Positions 20,307 to 29,791 are shown, numbered from the stretch's first letter. The stretch: DNA of 64,000 nucleotides from Kiritimatiellaceae bacterium (GCA_013141415.1 JABFQY010000001.1:372001-436000); one strand, 5' to 3'. Numbers and translations are program-made. The notes: generated by a model from the letters alone, not told the origin.

Positions 20307-21492
20307 CTAAGGCCTTTTTTCCGTGTTGCGCCGAATCATACACCAGACAGGCGGTGGTATTCCATCCGCGAACGACTTCAAGTGCACGATAAGCACAGCG
20401 GAAAAGATCTCGCAGGTTGCGTCCGTGTTCGGGATGCGCTGTGATTCCGATGCTGACGGCGGTTTTAATTCGTTTAACTCCGGAAACAAAAACTTCTTTT
20501 TGAACCGCTTCGCGCAAACGGGTTGCGATCGTTTCACCCTGCTGCAGGGTGCAGGGAGCGAGTACAAGAAAGTCGTCGCGATGATAGCGGCCGATCAGGT
20601 CGCAATCACGGGTGAGGCGTTGAAGTATCCGGCCGACCCCGGCGATCACGTCGTCGGCGGCCAGTTCGCCGTGCATTTTAATGATTTGGTCAATGCGGCT
20701 GATACCGACACAGAGCAAAACAGCCGGTTTTTTGCTGCGGCGGATCTCGTCGAGATATTTGCGCATGTACGAACCGACAACCGTTGGTTTGAGCACCCCG
20801 GTGAGAGGATCAAGCGCGGCATTTTTATCCTGACGGCTGAGTTCGCCGATGGATTCAGATTCGTTTTTAGATTCTTCTGCGGTTGCCGGTGCCGATGCGA
20901 TGCAAAGGGTCTGTGGATTATCATAGCCGACCGTCTCAAGCGCATTGGTGGCGGCATCAATTAATGTCTGAGTATTGAGTCCATGCAGGGGAAAGCTGCT
21001 GACGCCGGCCCGGACAGCACTGACTCCGGAGAGCGTTGCCATTTTTTTCCCAAGGCGGTCTGCCATGCGCCGTGCCGCCATCGGCACATGCTCTTCCTCG
21101 GTATCAATAATGGCGGCCACACAGTCGTTTCGGAACAGGCAGACCTTGTCGCTTGCCTTCCGGACGGTGTCTTTAAGTGCGCCAAGCAGTTCTTCCTGCA
21201 CTTTCCGGTTGTCGTCTGTCTCGGCGATGAACTGCAGGATGAATACGCCGAATCCGGAAGATGTGCGGTTGATTTTGCTAAGGTAGCGAGTGACCTGAAT
21301 AAAAAAGAAATCGTTACAATCGTCGACAGTAACGAGCTCGTTTTCACTGAGCTGAATCATTTTATGAAAGCGGTAGGTACTGCTGACCATGGTGATGATT
21401 GCAAATGCAACTCCAACCACAAGCAACAGCTGCCCGGCTTGCGCCAAGGGCAGCTGTGCGATCAGTGAGATCTGTAGGATAGAACCCGGCAT
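20290..21492 (-). CDS. membrane-anchored protein with degenerate GGDEF domains
   Basis: A 400-residue protein with one N-terminal transmembrane helix (about 10-38) and two GGDEF-fold regions. The second begins at DPLTGVLKPTVVGSYM near residue 230, the usual GGDEF entry motif. Where GGDEF is expected it reads GRYHRDDFLVL, so the catalytic motif is lost. The first region is more diverged. It is therefore unlikely to make cyclic di-GMP and could act as a binding or scaffold protein. It lies directly downstream of pal. Confidence 0.75.
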   Translation of the reverse strand: MPGSILQISLIAQLPLAQAGQLLLVVGVAFAIITMVSSTYRFHKMIQLSENELVTVDDCNDFFFIQVTRYLSKINRTSSGFGVFILQFIAETDDNRKVQEELLGALKDTVRKASDKVCLFRNDCVAAIIDTEEEHVPMAARRMADRLGKKMATLSGVSAVRAGVSSFPLHGLNTQTLIDAATNALETVGYDNPQTLCIASAPATAEESKNESESIGELSRQDKNAALDPLTGVLKPTVVGSYMRKYLDEIRRSKKPAVLLCVGISRIDQIIKMHGELAADDVIAGVGRILQRLTRDCDLIGRYHRDDFLVLAPCTLQQGETIATRLREAVQKEVFVSGVKRIKTAVSIGITAHPEHGRNLRDLFRCAYRALEVVRGWNTTACLVYDSAQHGKKALDEPRR

Positions 21493-21527
21493 GTAGGAGT
21501 CGCTTCGGGGAAAGCGCGAAGCTCGGC

Positions 21528-22043
21528 CTAGTAATAGAGCACGAATTCACCGCGCCGGTTTGCAGCCCAGGCTTCTTCGTCGTGTCCGGTGCCAGCCGGT
21601 TTTTCTTCGCCGTAGCTCTTGGTTTGAATCCGTTCGGCTTCGATGCCGAGACCGGCCAGATAGTCGCGGACAGCCTGTGCACGGCGTTCGCCGAGCGTGA
21701 GGTTGTATTCGTTACTGCCGCGTTCGTCGCAGTTTCCTTCGATAATCACGGCAACAGAATTGTTCTTCTTGAGATGCTGTGCAACGGTTTCAATCTTCGA
21801 ACGTTCGGTGGAAGCTACTTGCGAGCTGTCGTAGTCAAAATAGACCGGAGCAAACATGCCGGGATGTTCGGTTCCGCCCGTAAAGCGGTTGCCCATGGCC
21901 AGTCCGCCGCCCATACCGTCGCCGTAAAGACCGTCGGAACCGGAAACTCCTGCCGGGTTCTTTTTCAGGCTCTTGCAACCGGTGAGAGATGAGACAGCCA
22001 TCAACAAACATAGACCAACAACAAAGGAAGCACTTTTCTTCAT
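21528..22043 (-). CDS. pal: peptidoglycan-associated lipoprotein Pal
   Basis: A 171-residue OmpA-like lipoprotein. Lipobox LTGC gives lipidation at Cys23. A Gly-rich linker leads to the OmpA domain with the peptidoglycan-binding signature GNCDERGSNEYNLTLGERRA. It links the outer membrane to peptidoglycan and partners TolB. GAGG lies about 9 bp upstream of the ATG. It follows tolB by 28 bp in the tol-pal order. Confidence 0.95.
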   Translation of the reverse strand: MKKSASFVVGLCLLMAVSSLTGCKSLKKNPAGVSGSDGLYGDGMGGGLAMGNRFTGGTEHPGMFAPVYFDYDSSQVASTERSKIETVAQHLKKNNSVAVIIEGNCDERGSNEYNLTLGERRAQAVRDYLAGLGIEAERIQTKSYGEEKPAGTGHDEEAWAANRRGEFVLYY

Positions 22044-22071
22044 GACAACGAACCTCGCGTTTAACTTTTTC

Positions 22072-23286
22072 CTACTGCGGCGAACAAGCGGGCGAATACC
22101 AGCTTCCGCTACCTTGGAGTAAAGCTACCGGACGGTCGCTGACTGTGTCAAGGAGGTAGAGGGCTGATTGGTATTTAACCGTGCGGGCGGCGACGATATG
22201 ACGTCCATCCGGAGCCCAGGAAGGGTCTTCGTAGTCGGCCCCGTCAAGCGGCAGGTAGAACATTTGTCCATTGGACGGCTGGATGATGGCAATTACATAT
22301 TGCCCTCCCGTCCGGCTGGCGCAGGCAATCATGCCGTTCGGCCCCCAGTCGGGCGCGACATTTTCCGTTCCGCGGTTGCTGATGCGTTTTGGAGTGCCGC
22401 CTTCGCGGGAGATGATGTAGAGCTGAGGCCTGCCGGTGCCGTTCTGGTCGGAGGCATACACGATTTGGCGGCCGTCTGGCGACCAGTCCGGGCTGGCCTC
22501 GGCGGCGCGGGGTGAATTGGTTAGACGGGTCAGTTTCCCGCTACGGATATTTTTGATGTATAGTTCCGGGTTGCCGTCTTTGGACAGAATCAGTGCGACA
22601 TCTTTGCCGTCTGGTGAAACGGCTGCGCCGGTATTCAGTCCGCCGTAACTCGCCAGCGTTTCGCGCCGCGGGTTACGGCCAAGATCAAAAATTCGGCAGA
22701 CGTCGGGGAAGTCGCGCATGTACGAGGTGTAAACGATACTGTTTCCGTCCGGTCCCCAGTTCGGGCCGATCGCAATACGTCCCTCGCCGGTGAGCGGGCG
22801 CACATTGCCGCCGTCGCCGTCACAAAGGTAAAGCTCTTTTTTGCCGGTGCGGTTGCCGACCAGTACAATTTTCATCGAGGCAAACCCTTTACGTCCTGTG
22901 ACAGCCATTACAATGTCGTCCGCCATTTTATGGGCGATTTCGCGCGGTTGTCCGCCGTAGCTTTTGGAAAGCAGTGTGGTCTGATCGCCAAGCCGTACGA
23001 CCTGACACCCCGCTTTCAGTGCGTTGCCGGAGGGGGAAGCGGTTCCGTTCACGAGGACTTCACCGCCAGCGCGTACCGGATCGAGCCAGCCGGAAAGACG
23101 CAGGTCTTTTTCCAGAGTCTGGAGAAAGGTCTGTGAAGCGGAATCGCCTGCTGTGCGCAGGCCGGAGAGATTAATGGTAATTTTGCGATCAGCGGATTTT
23201 ACCACTCTCACTTGAGCGTGAGCTGACAGCGCGGGAATAATCAGGCAGAGACAGAGAGATAAAAACCTTTTCATAGCTCTCATCAT
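22072..23286 (-). CDS. tolB: Tol-Pal system protein TolB
   Basis: Periplasmic beta-propeller protein with a Sec signal peptide (SLCLCLIIPALSAHA). An N-terminal TolB domain is followed by PD40 repeats, for example SPDWSPDGRQIVYASDQNG. The frame starts ATGATGAGAGCTATG; the third ATG (23274) is an equally good start. It transduces force from TolA to Pal in outer-membrane constriction. Length of 404 residues is slightly below the usual 430. Confidence 0.94.
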   Translation of the reverse strand: MMRAMKRFLSLCLCLIIPALSAHAQVRVVKSADRKITINLSGLRTAGDSASQTFLQTLEKDLRLSGWLDPVRAGGEVLVNGTASPSGNALKAGCQVVRLGDQTTLLSKSYGGQPREIAHKMADDIVMAVTGRKGFASMKIVLVGNRTGKKELYLCDGDGGNVRPLTGEGRIAIGPNWGPDGNSIVYTSYMRDFPDVCRIFDLGRNPRRETLASYGGLNTGAAVSPDGKDVALILSKDGNPELYIKNIRSGKLTRLTNSPRAAEASPDWSPDGRQIVYASDQNGTGRPQLYIISREGGTPKRISNRGTENVAPDWGPNGMIACASRTGGQYVIAIIQPSNGQMFYLPLDGADYEDPSWAPDGRHIVAARTVKYQSALYLLDTVSDRPVALLQGSGSWYSPACSPQ

Positions 23287-23340
23287 TAGCGCAACAAGGT
23301 GGCCGATGAAAGTGGAATTTTCCGGAACGTTGTCTGGCGT

Positions 23341-24285
23341 CTATTTGCGCACGCGAATCTGGTAAAATCCGGAGGCATTTTGAGTGCGTCCGGCATCGGT
23401 ATCTTCAAACTCGCTGGCAGAGACTGCCGGGTAAATACAGGAGAACCCCGCGAGGAGATTAGAACTCCAGTAGATGTCATACAGCCGTCCGGGCTTGCGG
23501 GTCCAATTGAACTTTTGTCCGGTTGTTTTATTCAGGGCGAGTCGGTCTGCCGGGTCATCCGGGTTCAGTCCCGCGATATACATTTGGATGCAGGTCGTGC
23601 CGTTTGACATAACGGAATTGGCTATAGCATTGGTGATACCGCCGAAATAATACTGTTCCCACCAGTCCGGCAGGCCGTCGTTATCGGTATCATCGGCATC
23701 CTCTGCGGTCAGTTCATCAAAGTAGGCCGGTGCGGCGCTGTAGTTGGCGATCAGAACAGACTCCAGCTGGTTGTTTGCAGAGTACAACGTCAGGTTGGTT
23801 GCCGCATTGACACCGTTGACTCCCAAAGCCCACGTCATGGTGTTGTAATCACAGCGGACGTCGAAGCGGATCCATATGTTGGTGGATATTTTAGTGTCCA
23901 GCACCACGGGGGCTGTTCCGTTGTACACCACTAGATTCAGATTGGTATTTATGAAAAAGGCCGCGCTGGTATTGGTGTTTGTTACAGCGGGGTCTATGTC
24001 GGGTTTGGCGGTGATGCGCGCCTGAAAGCTGAGCTGTAATGAATTGTCGCTACTGGAAAGAGCGTGTGTAACCGTTCCGGATCTTATTTCAAGAGCCTGA
24101 GTGCCGGACTGAACAATACTAGACTGAACGGTGGCCGTTCCCCCCTCGACCGCCCAGCCGTTTTGTCCGTGAACTGTGCCGTTTGTGACGCCGCCTGAAA
24201 TCTCAAATGTCTCTGAAAGCGGAAGTTGTGACGCTACTGCTGATATAGACAGTCCCGCGACTGCACATAAGAATCCGTTTCTCAT
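23341..24285 (-). CDS. secreted protein of unknown function between tolA and tolB
   Basis: A 314-residue protein with a signal peptide (MRNGFLCAVAGLSISAVASQ) and a beta-rich, LamG-like N-terminal half (QLPLSETFEISGGVTNGTVHG onward). Around residues 203-215 is DTDNDGLPDWWEQYYFGG, a calcium-loop-type motif common in exported proteins of Verrucomicrobia and relatives, followed by LNPDDPADRL. A C-terminal region of about 60 residues resembles the small domain that often follows it. It has no known Tol role, yet it interrupts the tolA-tolB order. Function unknown. Confidence 0.7.
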   Translation of the reverse strand: MRNGFLCAVAGLSISAVASQLPLSETFEISGGVTNGTVHGQNGWAVEGGTATVQSSIVQSGTQALEIRSGTVTHALSSSDNSLQLSFQARITAKPDIDPAVTNTNTSAAFFINTNLNLVVYNGTAPVVLDTKISTNIWIRFDVRCDYNTMTWALGVNGVNAATNLTLYSANNQLESVLIANYSAAPAYFDELTAEDADDTDNDGLPDWWEQYYFGGITNAIANSVMSNGTTCIQMYIAGLNPDDPADRLALNKTTGQKFNWTRKPGRLYDIYWSSNLLAGFSCIYPAVSASEFEDTDAGRTQNASGFYQIRVRK

Positions 24286-24325
24286 GCCGACAGGGTCTCA
24301 AACGGAGGTGAAATTGCGACACAAT

Positions 24326-25168
24326 TTAGTCTGAGAGTTCAAATACAACCTCAATAGTGCGGTCGAAATCCGGATCGGAAGGCGGCGGAGGCAGCTGCGT
24401 AGTGGCGTTAAGGGCGCTTTGTACCGATTGGTCGAATTGCGAATTACCGGAACGTTGGGTGATGGATTTCAAAGAGACGGTTCCATTGCGCTCGACCCGG
24501 ATCGTTGCGGTCGCCGTAGTGCCTCTTGGAGCGTTGGGCTGCGGCCAGACGGAGTACATGCGCTGTTTAATGTCGTCATAGTAGCCGGCGAACGGACTGT
24601 ACATCCCGCCGCCGGAACCCGAACCGGATCCGGTGCTTGATCCTCCGCGGCCTGTTCCTAAGCCGGCAGTTTCGCGGTTTAGTGCTTCCCCAGCTGCCCT
24701 GAGTCGGTCGAGATTGTTTTGTGCGCTTGTTTGTGCGCTTGTTTTTGTTTTGGAAGCGGTCATCACTTTGCCGCTTTTACGTACTTCGGCCAGCCTGTCT
24801 TCTAACGTTTTTGCTTTTGGCGGTGCGTTGGTGACCGCCGGTTTTTTACTTTCCGCTTTTTTGAGCGGTGCGTTGGTTTCGATTTTCGCTGGCGGCGTAT
24901 TGGTGATGACCGGCTTTTGAGTCAGCTTCTTTTCCTGCTTCGGTTCCGGTTTTGATTTAATTTCCGGTTTTGGTTCGGGAGCCGCCGCAGATTCAGGTTC
25001 AGGTGCAGGCGCGGGTGGCGGGGCGCCGGAAGTATCAACCTCCGTAACCATTGGACTTGGTTTATGGAAGCATCCGCGGAAAAGCGGTAGAAAAATGGTC
25101 AGAAGGATTACAATTCCATGCGCGATGGAAACCCGTCCGAATATTTTTTTTGCTAGGGGATTTTTCAC
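24326..25168 (-). CDS. tolA: TolA/TonB-type energy transducer
   Basis: A 280-residue protein with the TolA/TonB plan: one N-terminal transmembrane helix (about 14-30), a long Pro/Lys/Glu-rich spacer (PEPKPEIKSKPEPKQEKK), a Ser/Gly linker and a C-terminal TonB-fold domain from about residue 195. It starts with GTG and has no clear ribosome site. Position after tolQ and tolR argues for TolA. The C-terminal domain alone could also be called TonB-like. Confidence 0.85.
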   Translation of the reverse strand: MKNPLAKKIFGRVSIAHGIVILLTIFLPLFRGCFHKPSPMVTEVDTSGAPPPAPAPEPESAAAPEPKPEIKSKPEPKQEKKLTQKPVITNTPPAKIETNAPLKKAESKKPAVTNAPPKAKTLEDRLAEVRKSGKVMTASKTKTSAQTSAQNNLDRLRAAGEALNRETAGLGTGRGGSSTGSGSGSGGGMYSPFAGYYDDIKQRMYSVWPQPNAPRGTTATATIRVERNGTVSLKSITQRSGNSQFDQSVQSALNATTQLPPPPSDPDFDRTIEVVFELSD

Positions 25169-25183
25169 GTTTTTATACGGCGT

Positions 25184-25600
25184 TTATTCGGCCTGTGTAA
25201 CGAGTTTCATGGTCTTGATCCCGGCAGCATTCAGAATTCGCATAACTTCCACAACCTGACCGTAATCAAGCTTCTCATCGGCGCGCACATAAACTGCGAC
25301 TTTCGGATTGGCTGCGCCGATTGTTTTCATTTTTTCTTCCAGCCGCTGCACGGACATCGCCGCGCCATCCAGCGTTAATCCATTTTTGATGGATAGTTCA
25401 ATCGTGTGGTGTTTTTGTGTTAAATCCATTGCCTCAGCCTTTCCCTTCGGCAGGTTGACAGGAAGACTCTGTTCGATGATGGGCATGGTGATGATGAAGG
25501 CGAACAGCAGAATAACGATGATATCCATCAGAGAAGTGATGTTGATCTCGTTGTTTTCCCGGAGCGCGATCAGACTGGTTTTTCTTCTTCTCCTTCTCAC
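25184..25600 (-). CDS. tolR: TolR/ExbD family biopolymer transport protein
   Basis: A 138-residue ExbD/TolR protein: a basic cytoplasmic N-terminus, one transmembrane helix with the essential aspartate in ITSLMDIIVILLFAF, and a periplasmic domain. The start is GTG preceded by AAGGAG. With TolQ it forms the proton-driven motor that energises TolA. It lies 12 bp after tolQ. Confidence 0.93.
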   Translation of the reverse strand: MRRRRRKTSLIALRENNEINITSLMDIIVILLFAFIITMPIIEQSLPVNLPKGKAEAMDLTQKHHTIELSIKNGLTLDGAAMSVQRLEEKMKTIGAANPKVAVYVRADEKLDYGQVVEVMRILNAAGIKTMKLVTQAE

Positions 25601-25611
25601 ACGCGGCTCCT

Positions 25612-26361
25612 TTAGTTCGAATAATCCAGCATGAATTCCTGCTGAATGCGTCCCGTGAATTCCTGTGAAAAATTATCCATTTGCACCGAGAGATAGCGGA
25701 TGCGGGTCGCCAGCAGGCCATAGCCGATTGAGGCGGGCAGGGCCACCAACAGCCCGGCGACGGTAGTCAACAGTGCGCCGGAGATGCCGGGCGCCACGGC
25801 GGAAAGCGTGGCAGAGCCGGCCGTCGCCATCCCACTGAACGTTCCCATCACGCCCCAGACGGTTCCCAATAATCCGAGAAACGGGCCGACGCTGACAGCG
25901 GTCGCCAGCAGACCCATGAGGCTTTCCAGTTCCAGCGCCTTGTCTGCCAGCGCGCAATCCGTCGCGTCGCGGATGACATCCATCTGGTGCGTATCAAGCC
26001 GACGCTGTCCTTGCGGATAGACGTGCCCCAGCAGGATTTCGTCGCGGTTTCCGCCGATTAAAATGAGTTGCTCAATCAGCGTTTTGCATCCGGCCTCATA
26101 AATCGAGTCGAGCGGGGTTTCGGGCATGCGCTGCTTTTTCACAAACAGATTGGTTGCACGGGCCTGTTCCCGGAAAACTTTCAAGAAACGATTACTGGCC
26201 AGCCGGGCTGCACGCAACTGGGTGAACTTGGTCAGCATGACGGTCCATGCGCCTACCGAAATGAGAACCAGTAGAATCACAATCACTTTGCCGTTCAATT
26301 CACTTTGACTGAACGCCAGACCGATATTGGCCAGCATCAAGGGGGACAGCAGTCCATTCAT
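25612..26361 (-). CDS. tolQ: TolQ/ExbB/MotA family proton channel
   Basis: A 249-residue inner-membrane protein with three transmembrane helices and a large cytoplasmic loop. The C-terminal pair carries the family signature GPFLGLLGTVWGVMGTF and LLTTVAGLLVALPA. It is the first gene of the minus-strand tol cluster, with GGAG about 10 bp upstream. Its promoter must lie in the 106-bp divergent gap, which also holds a family A repeat pair. Confidence 0.94.
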   Translation of the reverse strand: MNGLLSPLMLANIGLAFSQSELNGKVIVILLVLISVGAWTVMLTKFTQLRAARLASNRFLKVFREQARATNLFVKKQRMPETPLDSIYEAGCKTLIEQLILIGGNRDEILLGHVYPQGQRRLDTHQMDVIRDATDCALADKALELESLMGLLATAVSVGPFLGLLGTVWGVMGTFSGMATAGSATLSAVAPGISGALLTTVAGLLVALPASIGYGLLATRIRYLSVQMDNFSQEFTGRIQQEFMLDYSN

Positions 26362-26411
26362 AATTTATTATCTCCATTCTTTTCCGGTCGTTGGGGAAAA
26401 GTTGCCGTATT

Positions 26412-26458
26412 CTCCAAGGTTTGGAAAAACAGTACAGTTTTTTTTCCAAACATCGTAA
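26412..26458. repeat. family A palindrome pair in the tolQ/glycosyl hydrolase divergent gap
   Basis: CTCCAAGGTTTGGAA (26412-26426) and a decayed copy TTCCAAACATCGTAA (26444-26458) flank AAACAGTACAGTTTTTT, itself nearly symmetrical. The whole unit could fold as a long hairpin. It lies between two divergent start codons, so it probably overlaps promoter DNA for one or both genes. Confidence 0.65.
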
Positions 26459-26467
26459 AAATCAACT

Positions 26468-27640
26468 ATGCTCCGCCGCATGAAAAAAATCCCGACCGCG
26501 CTCCTGACGCTTTTTCCTCTGCTGATTTCCCTGCTTCTGACCGGAGCTGCACCGGCGCATCTGCCGGAAGTCCGCGCGATCTGGGTGACGCGGTTTGACT
26601 ATAAAAAACCTGCCGATGTGGAGGCGATCGTCGCCAATTGCGCCCGCGCCGGATTCACCGATATCTTTTTCCAGATTCGCGGCAACGGCACGGTTTGCTA
26701 TCCAAGCCGGACGGAACCGTGGGCTTTTGAGCTTACCGGCGAAAACGCCGCAACGACCGGACGGAATCCCGGCTGGGATCCGTTAAAAATCGCGGCGGAC
26801 GGTGCGAAGAAAAACGGAATCCGTCTGCACGCCTACATGAATGTGCTGCCCGGCTGGCGGGGCACGCAGGAGCCGCCGCGCTCGGCGGGTCAGAACTGGA
26901 CGGCGCATCCGGAGTGGTTCATGGTCGATTCACTCGGCCAGCGGATGCGCCCGACCAGCGGCTGGTATTCCTTTCTGAATCCGGCGCTACCGGAAGTCCG
27001 CCAGCATCTGACGCAACTGGCCGCCGAACTGGCACGCTACGACATTGCCGGACTGCATCTCGATTACATCCGGTTCCCTTACGACTACAAAGACGTGGCG
27101 CCGCAGCTTTATCCGCGGGCTTCGGCGGCGGAAATCGCCAAGCGGTCAGATTTTTCCTATGACCGGTACTCCACGGAACAGGCGCGGCAGCGTTTCGGCG
27201 GAAATTGGGGCGCATTCCGCCGTGATGCCGTGTCGCAGGTTGTCGCCGCCTTGAATAAAACCTTTAAGGCGCAGCGCGGCCCGCAATGCATCGTTTCGTC
27301 CAGTGTACTGGCCGACTTCGATAAAGGGTACGGCTCCGCGTTTCAGGACAGCCGGCGCTGGGCCAAAGACCAGATGGTGGACTGGCTGGTGCCGATGAAT
27401 TACAACGCGCCGCTTTTCGATGAACGGCTCAGCAAAATCCGTAAGTCGCTGGGTCGCGGCGCGACTGCCGAGAAACTGGTGGTGGGCATCGATTGCAAAG
27501 CCAGTCCGACCGAAATCCGCCGTCAGATTGCCGCCGTGCGCAAAGCCGGGTGCCGAGGCTACGCACTGTTTGCTTATTCCTACCTGTTTGAAAACCATCG
27601 TCCAACGGCGAAGGCGCAGTCGCTGACAGTCCGGCAATAA
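26468..27640 (+). CDS. family 10 glycosyl hydrolase-like protein (GHL10)
   Basis: A 390-residue exported protein. The signal peptide is IPTALLTLFPLLISLLLTGA with start at 26468 or, more likely, MKKIPT at 26480. The domain begins EVRAIWVTRFDYKKP and contains the segments NPALPEVRQHL, GLHLDYIRFPYD and VDWLVPMNYN expected of GHL10/DUF187 TIM barrels. Related proteins act on peptidoglycan or glycans, but the activity here is unknown. An intrinsic terminator follows the stop immediately. Confidence 0.88.
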   Translation: MLRRMKKIPTALLTLFPLLISLLLTGAAPAHLPEVRAIWVTRFDYKKPADVEAIVANCARAGFTDIFFQIRGNGTVCYPSRTEPWAFELTGENAATTGRNPGWDPLKIAADGAKKNGIRLHAYMNVLPGWRGTQEPPRSAGQNWTAHPEWFMVDSLGQRMRPTSGWYSFLNPALPEVRQHLTQLAAELARYDIAGLHLDYIRFPYDYKDVAPQLYPRASAAEIAKRSDFSYDRYSTEQARQRFGGNWGAFRRDAVSQVVAALNKTFKAQRGPQCIVSSSVLADFDKGYGSAFQDSRRWAKDQMVDWLVPMNYNAPLFDERLSKIRKSLGRGATAEKLVVGIDCKASPTEIRRQIAAVRKAGCRGYALFAYSYLFENHRPTAKAQSLTVRQ

Positions 27641-27641
27641 A

Positions 27642-27668
27642 AAAACCGCCTCCGAAAGAGGCGGTTTT
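27642..27668. terminator. bidirectional intrinsic terminator
   Basis: AAAACCGCCTC, a CGAAA loop and GAGGCGGTTTT form an 11-bp stem with T-runs in both directions. It lies directly after the stop of the plus-strand glycosyl hydrolase gene and before the stop of the convergent minus-strand membrane-TPR gene, and should end both transcripts. Confidence 0.9.
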
Positions 27669-27688
27669 GACTGTTCTGAACCGGATTG

Positions 27689-29710
27689 CTATTTCAGTTG
27701 CGTCGGCATCTCGGGGGCCGTACCGGGATTTTGCACCGGTTTCTCGGCTGATTTCGTCGAGGCTCTCTTTTGTTCCTTAACGGCCTGCTGTTCAACCGTT
27801 GCCTTTTCCGCCTTGTAGAACTTGTTGAGCTGGTCGGCGGCATTGCGGGCTTTGTTATCATCACCTTTCAGCTGATAGGCCTGGAAAAGACCGATCCAGA
27901 CGCGGCCGTTGCGAGGTGTGATATCGGCGGCCTTTTCCATGTAGGCCAGACCTTTGGAGAGCTGTTTCTGGAGGATCAGGCTTTGTCCAAGGCCAAGCCA
28001 TGCGCCAGCCATTTTAGGGCTGTTTTGAGTGAGGGCTTCGTAAAAACTTTGCGCTTCCTGAGGCCGGTTGAGCGCCAGATAGATTCCTCCGGCGCCGATC
28101 AGCCGGGCCGGGTTGCCTGCTTTAACAAAGCCCTTGCTCTGTTCCAGATAGTCAGTGCGGGATTTTTCGAGAATCGCAACGCCTTGGCTCTGAATGGATG
28201 CATCTTTGATGAGCGTTTCATATTCCGGCAGGTTGCGAACCAGGATAACCGTCGCTCCGTCAAAATAGACCAGCTTCCAGACTCCGGAAGAAATCAACCG
28301 GTTGGCCAATGCTCCGGCGTCCGGCCAGCATCCGTTAAGAACGACGGCGTGCGGGTTCCAGTCCGACAGGATGGTTTTCCACGCGCCCGGCTGTCCGCGC
28401 AGAGCGGCATCGAGTGTCTTGTAGAATTCTTCTCCGTAGAACGATGTGCGGGTGTCGCAGAAAATTTTCCGGCCCGGAGCCTTCAAAGCGATGTACCCGC
28501 CGTCGTGCGCGATATTCAGAATGTTTTTCGGGAAATCGGCGCGCGATAGAATACCGGCTGCCGCTACGGGGAATGCGCCGTCTTCGATGCCCAGCCCGAA
28601 CCGCGAAGCACTGCCGATGTGGGTGTAGGTCCGGTTTGTGACCAGCGATCCGGTGGAGATGACGATTAAGATCAGCGTGATGACGGTCAGCACATCGTGA
28701 AGCATCGTATCGCTGGTTTTGAACACCATGGTCAAGGTGCGGGAGAGATATTCGCTGACGGCATTAAAGCTCAATATGATGAAAGGGAACGCGAGAAAGG
28801 CGAACAGATGCGTCATGTCGGGAGAGATCACGGAGAGTATTGCGCCTGTCAGCGCCAGCAGAGTGATCATGGTGGGAAGTCGTTTCTGCAGCGTAATCAG
28901 TCCGCCGGCACCCAGCAACAGCGCAAAGCGGGTCAGATTGTTAAAGAAGTCCTGCGAGAAAAACTGGCCGAAGAGAGATACCCACTCGATATTTTCTTTT
29001 CCCGTCAGCACCAGCCAGTTGGAGAAAATATGGCGGTGCAGATTGATCAGGTTCGGGTTGATCAGAGTAACCAGTAATGCGGCAACGGAAAGGCCGAAGA
29101 GCTTGGTCGTCAGCGGCGTGACCATCGCGGTGCGCGAAGCGTTGCGGGTTTTCTGCCAGTTTTCGAAAGCGAAAAAGAGGATCAGCGCAGGGCCAAACAG
29201 AAAAGAGGGGTGAATGTTGGTCCAGAGGATTTGCAGCACCATGAGAAGAACGGCCAGCAGGTTGAAGTTCTTAACGCGATAGAGCAGGGTTAAAAACAGC
29301 GCGGAGAAAAGCATAAAGAATATGCCCGGGCCGGGGTTGAATACCGGAACCAGCAGGCGTGCGCAAAGAAGCAGCGCCAGCCCTTGGCTTACCGGGCCGC
29401 CCCATTCTTTGCTGAAGCGGAGCATCATGATGAAAGCCGCCAGCAGGGCCAGAACATGAACCAGTGTGACGAGTCCGGCTCCGCCCAGATTCCAGAAGAA
29501 GGAAACCATGCTGTTGTAGAGCGGGTTCATATCGATCCACGGCTGACTGCTCATGGTGTACGAAAGAGGATCTGCCGAAACTCCGCCCGCCTGACCCAGC
29601 GCGATATGCGTGAAGATATCCGGACTGCTGATGGTGCGTACGCCGGTGAGGGCGAGAAGGAGGAATCCGAGAACAACCAGAACGAGACCGAGCGATTTCT
29701 TGTTACTCAT
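27689..29710 (-). CDS. polytopic membrane protein with C-terminal TPR repeats
   Basis: About 673 residues. The first 380 contain some ten to eleven hydrophobic helices in a GT-C-like arrangement, with PDIFTHIALGQ in the first loop. A soluble region follows (IAHDGGYIALKAPGRKIFCDTRTSFYGE), then two or three tetratricopeptide repeats (about 560-640) and a low-complexity tail. It may be a membrane glycosyltransferase-like protein, but no catalytic motif is certain. The start is the ATG at 29710 with GGGAG upstream; the frame continues to a TTG at 29737. Confidence 0.75.
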   Translation of the reverse strand: MSNKKSLGLVLVVLGFLLLALTGVRTISSPDIFTHIALGQAGGVSADPLSYTMSSQPWIDMNPLYNSMVSFFWNLGGAGLVTLVHVLALLAAFIMMLRFSKEWGGPVSQGLALLLCARLLVPVFNPGPGIFFMLFSALFLTLLYRVKNFNLLAVLLMVLQILWTNIHPSFLFGPALILFFAFENWQKTRNASRTAMVTPLTTKLFGLSVAALLVTLINPNLINLHRHIFSNWLVLTGKENIEWVSLFGQFFSQDFFNNLTRFALLLGAGGLITLQKRLPTMITLLALTGAILSVISPDMTHLFAFLAFPFIILSFNAVSEYLSRTLTMVFKTSDTMLHDVLTVITLILIVISTGSLVTNRTYTHIGSASRFGLGIEDGAFPVAAAGILSRADFPKNILNIAHDGGYIALKAPGRKIFCDTRTSFYGEEFYKTLDAALRGQPGAWKTILSDWNPHAVVLNGCWPDAGALANRLISSGVWKLVYFDGATVILVRNLPEYETLIKDASIQSQGVAILEKSRTDYLEQSKGFVKAGNPARLIGAGGIYLALNRPQEAQSFYEALTQNSPKMAGAWLGLGQSLILQKQLSKGLAYMEKAADITPRNGRVWIGLFQAYQLKGDDNKARNAADQLNKFYKAEKATVEQQAVKEQKRASTKSAEKPVQNPGTAPEMPTQLK

Positions 29711-29791
29711 AAAGTAAAAACTCCCTGTTTGAAACAACGGGGCGAATGTTAGTAGCTCAAGCCTTTTTTACAAGCAGGAAAGCCCGTCGTT

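Noticed and set aside
28275-28289. TTCCAGACTCCGGAA in the membrane-TPR gene as a family A copy.
   Set aside because: Only TTCC and GGAA are symmetrical; the inner bases do not match the family, so chance is likely.
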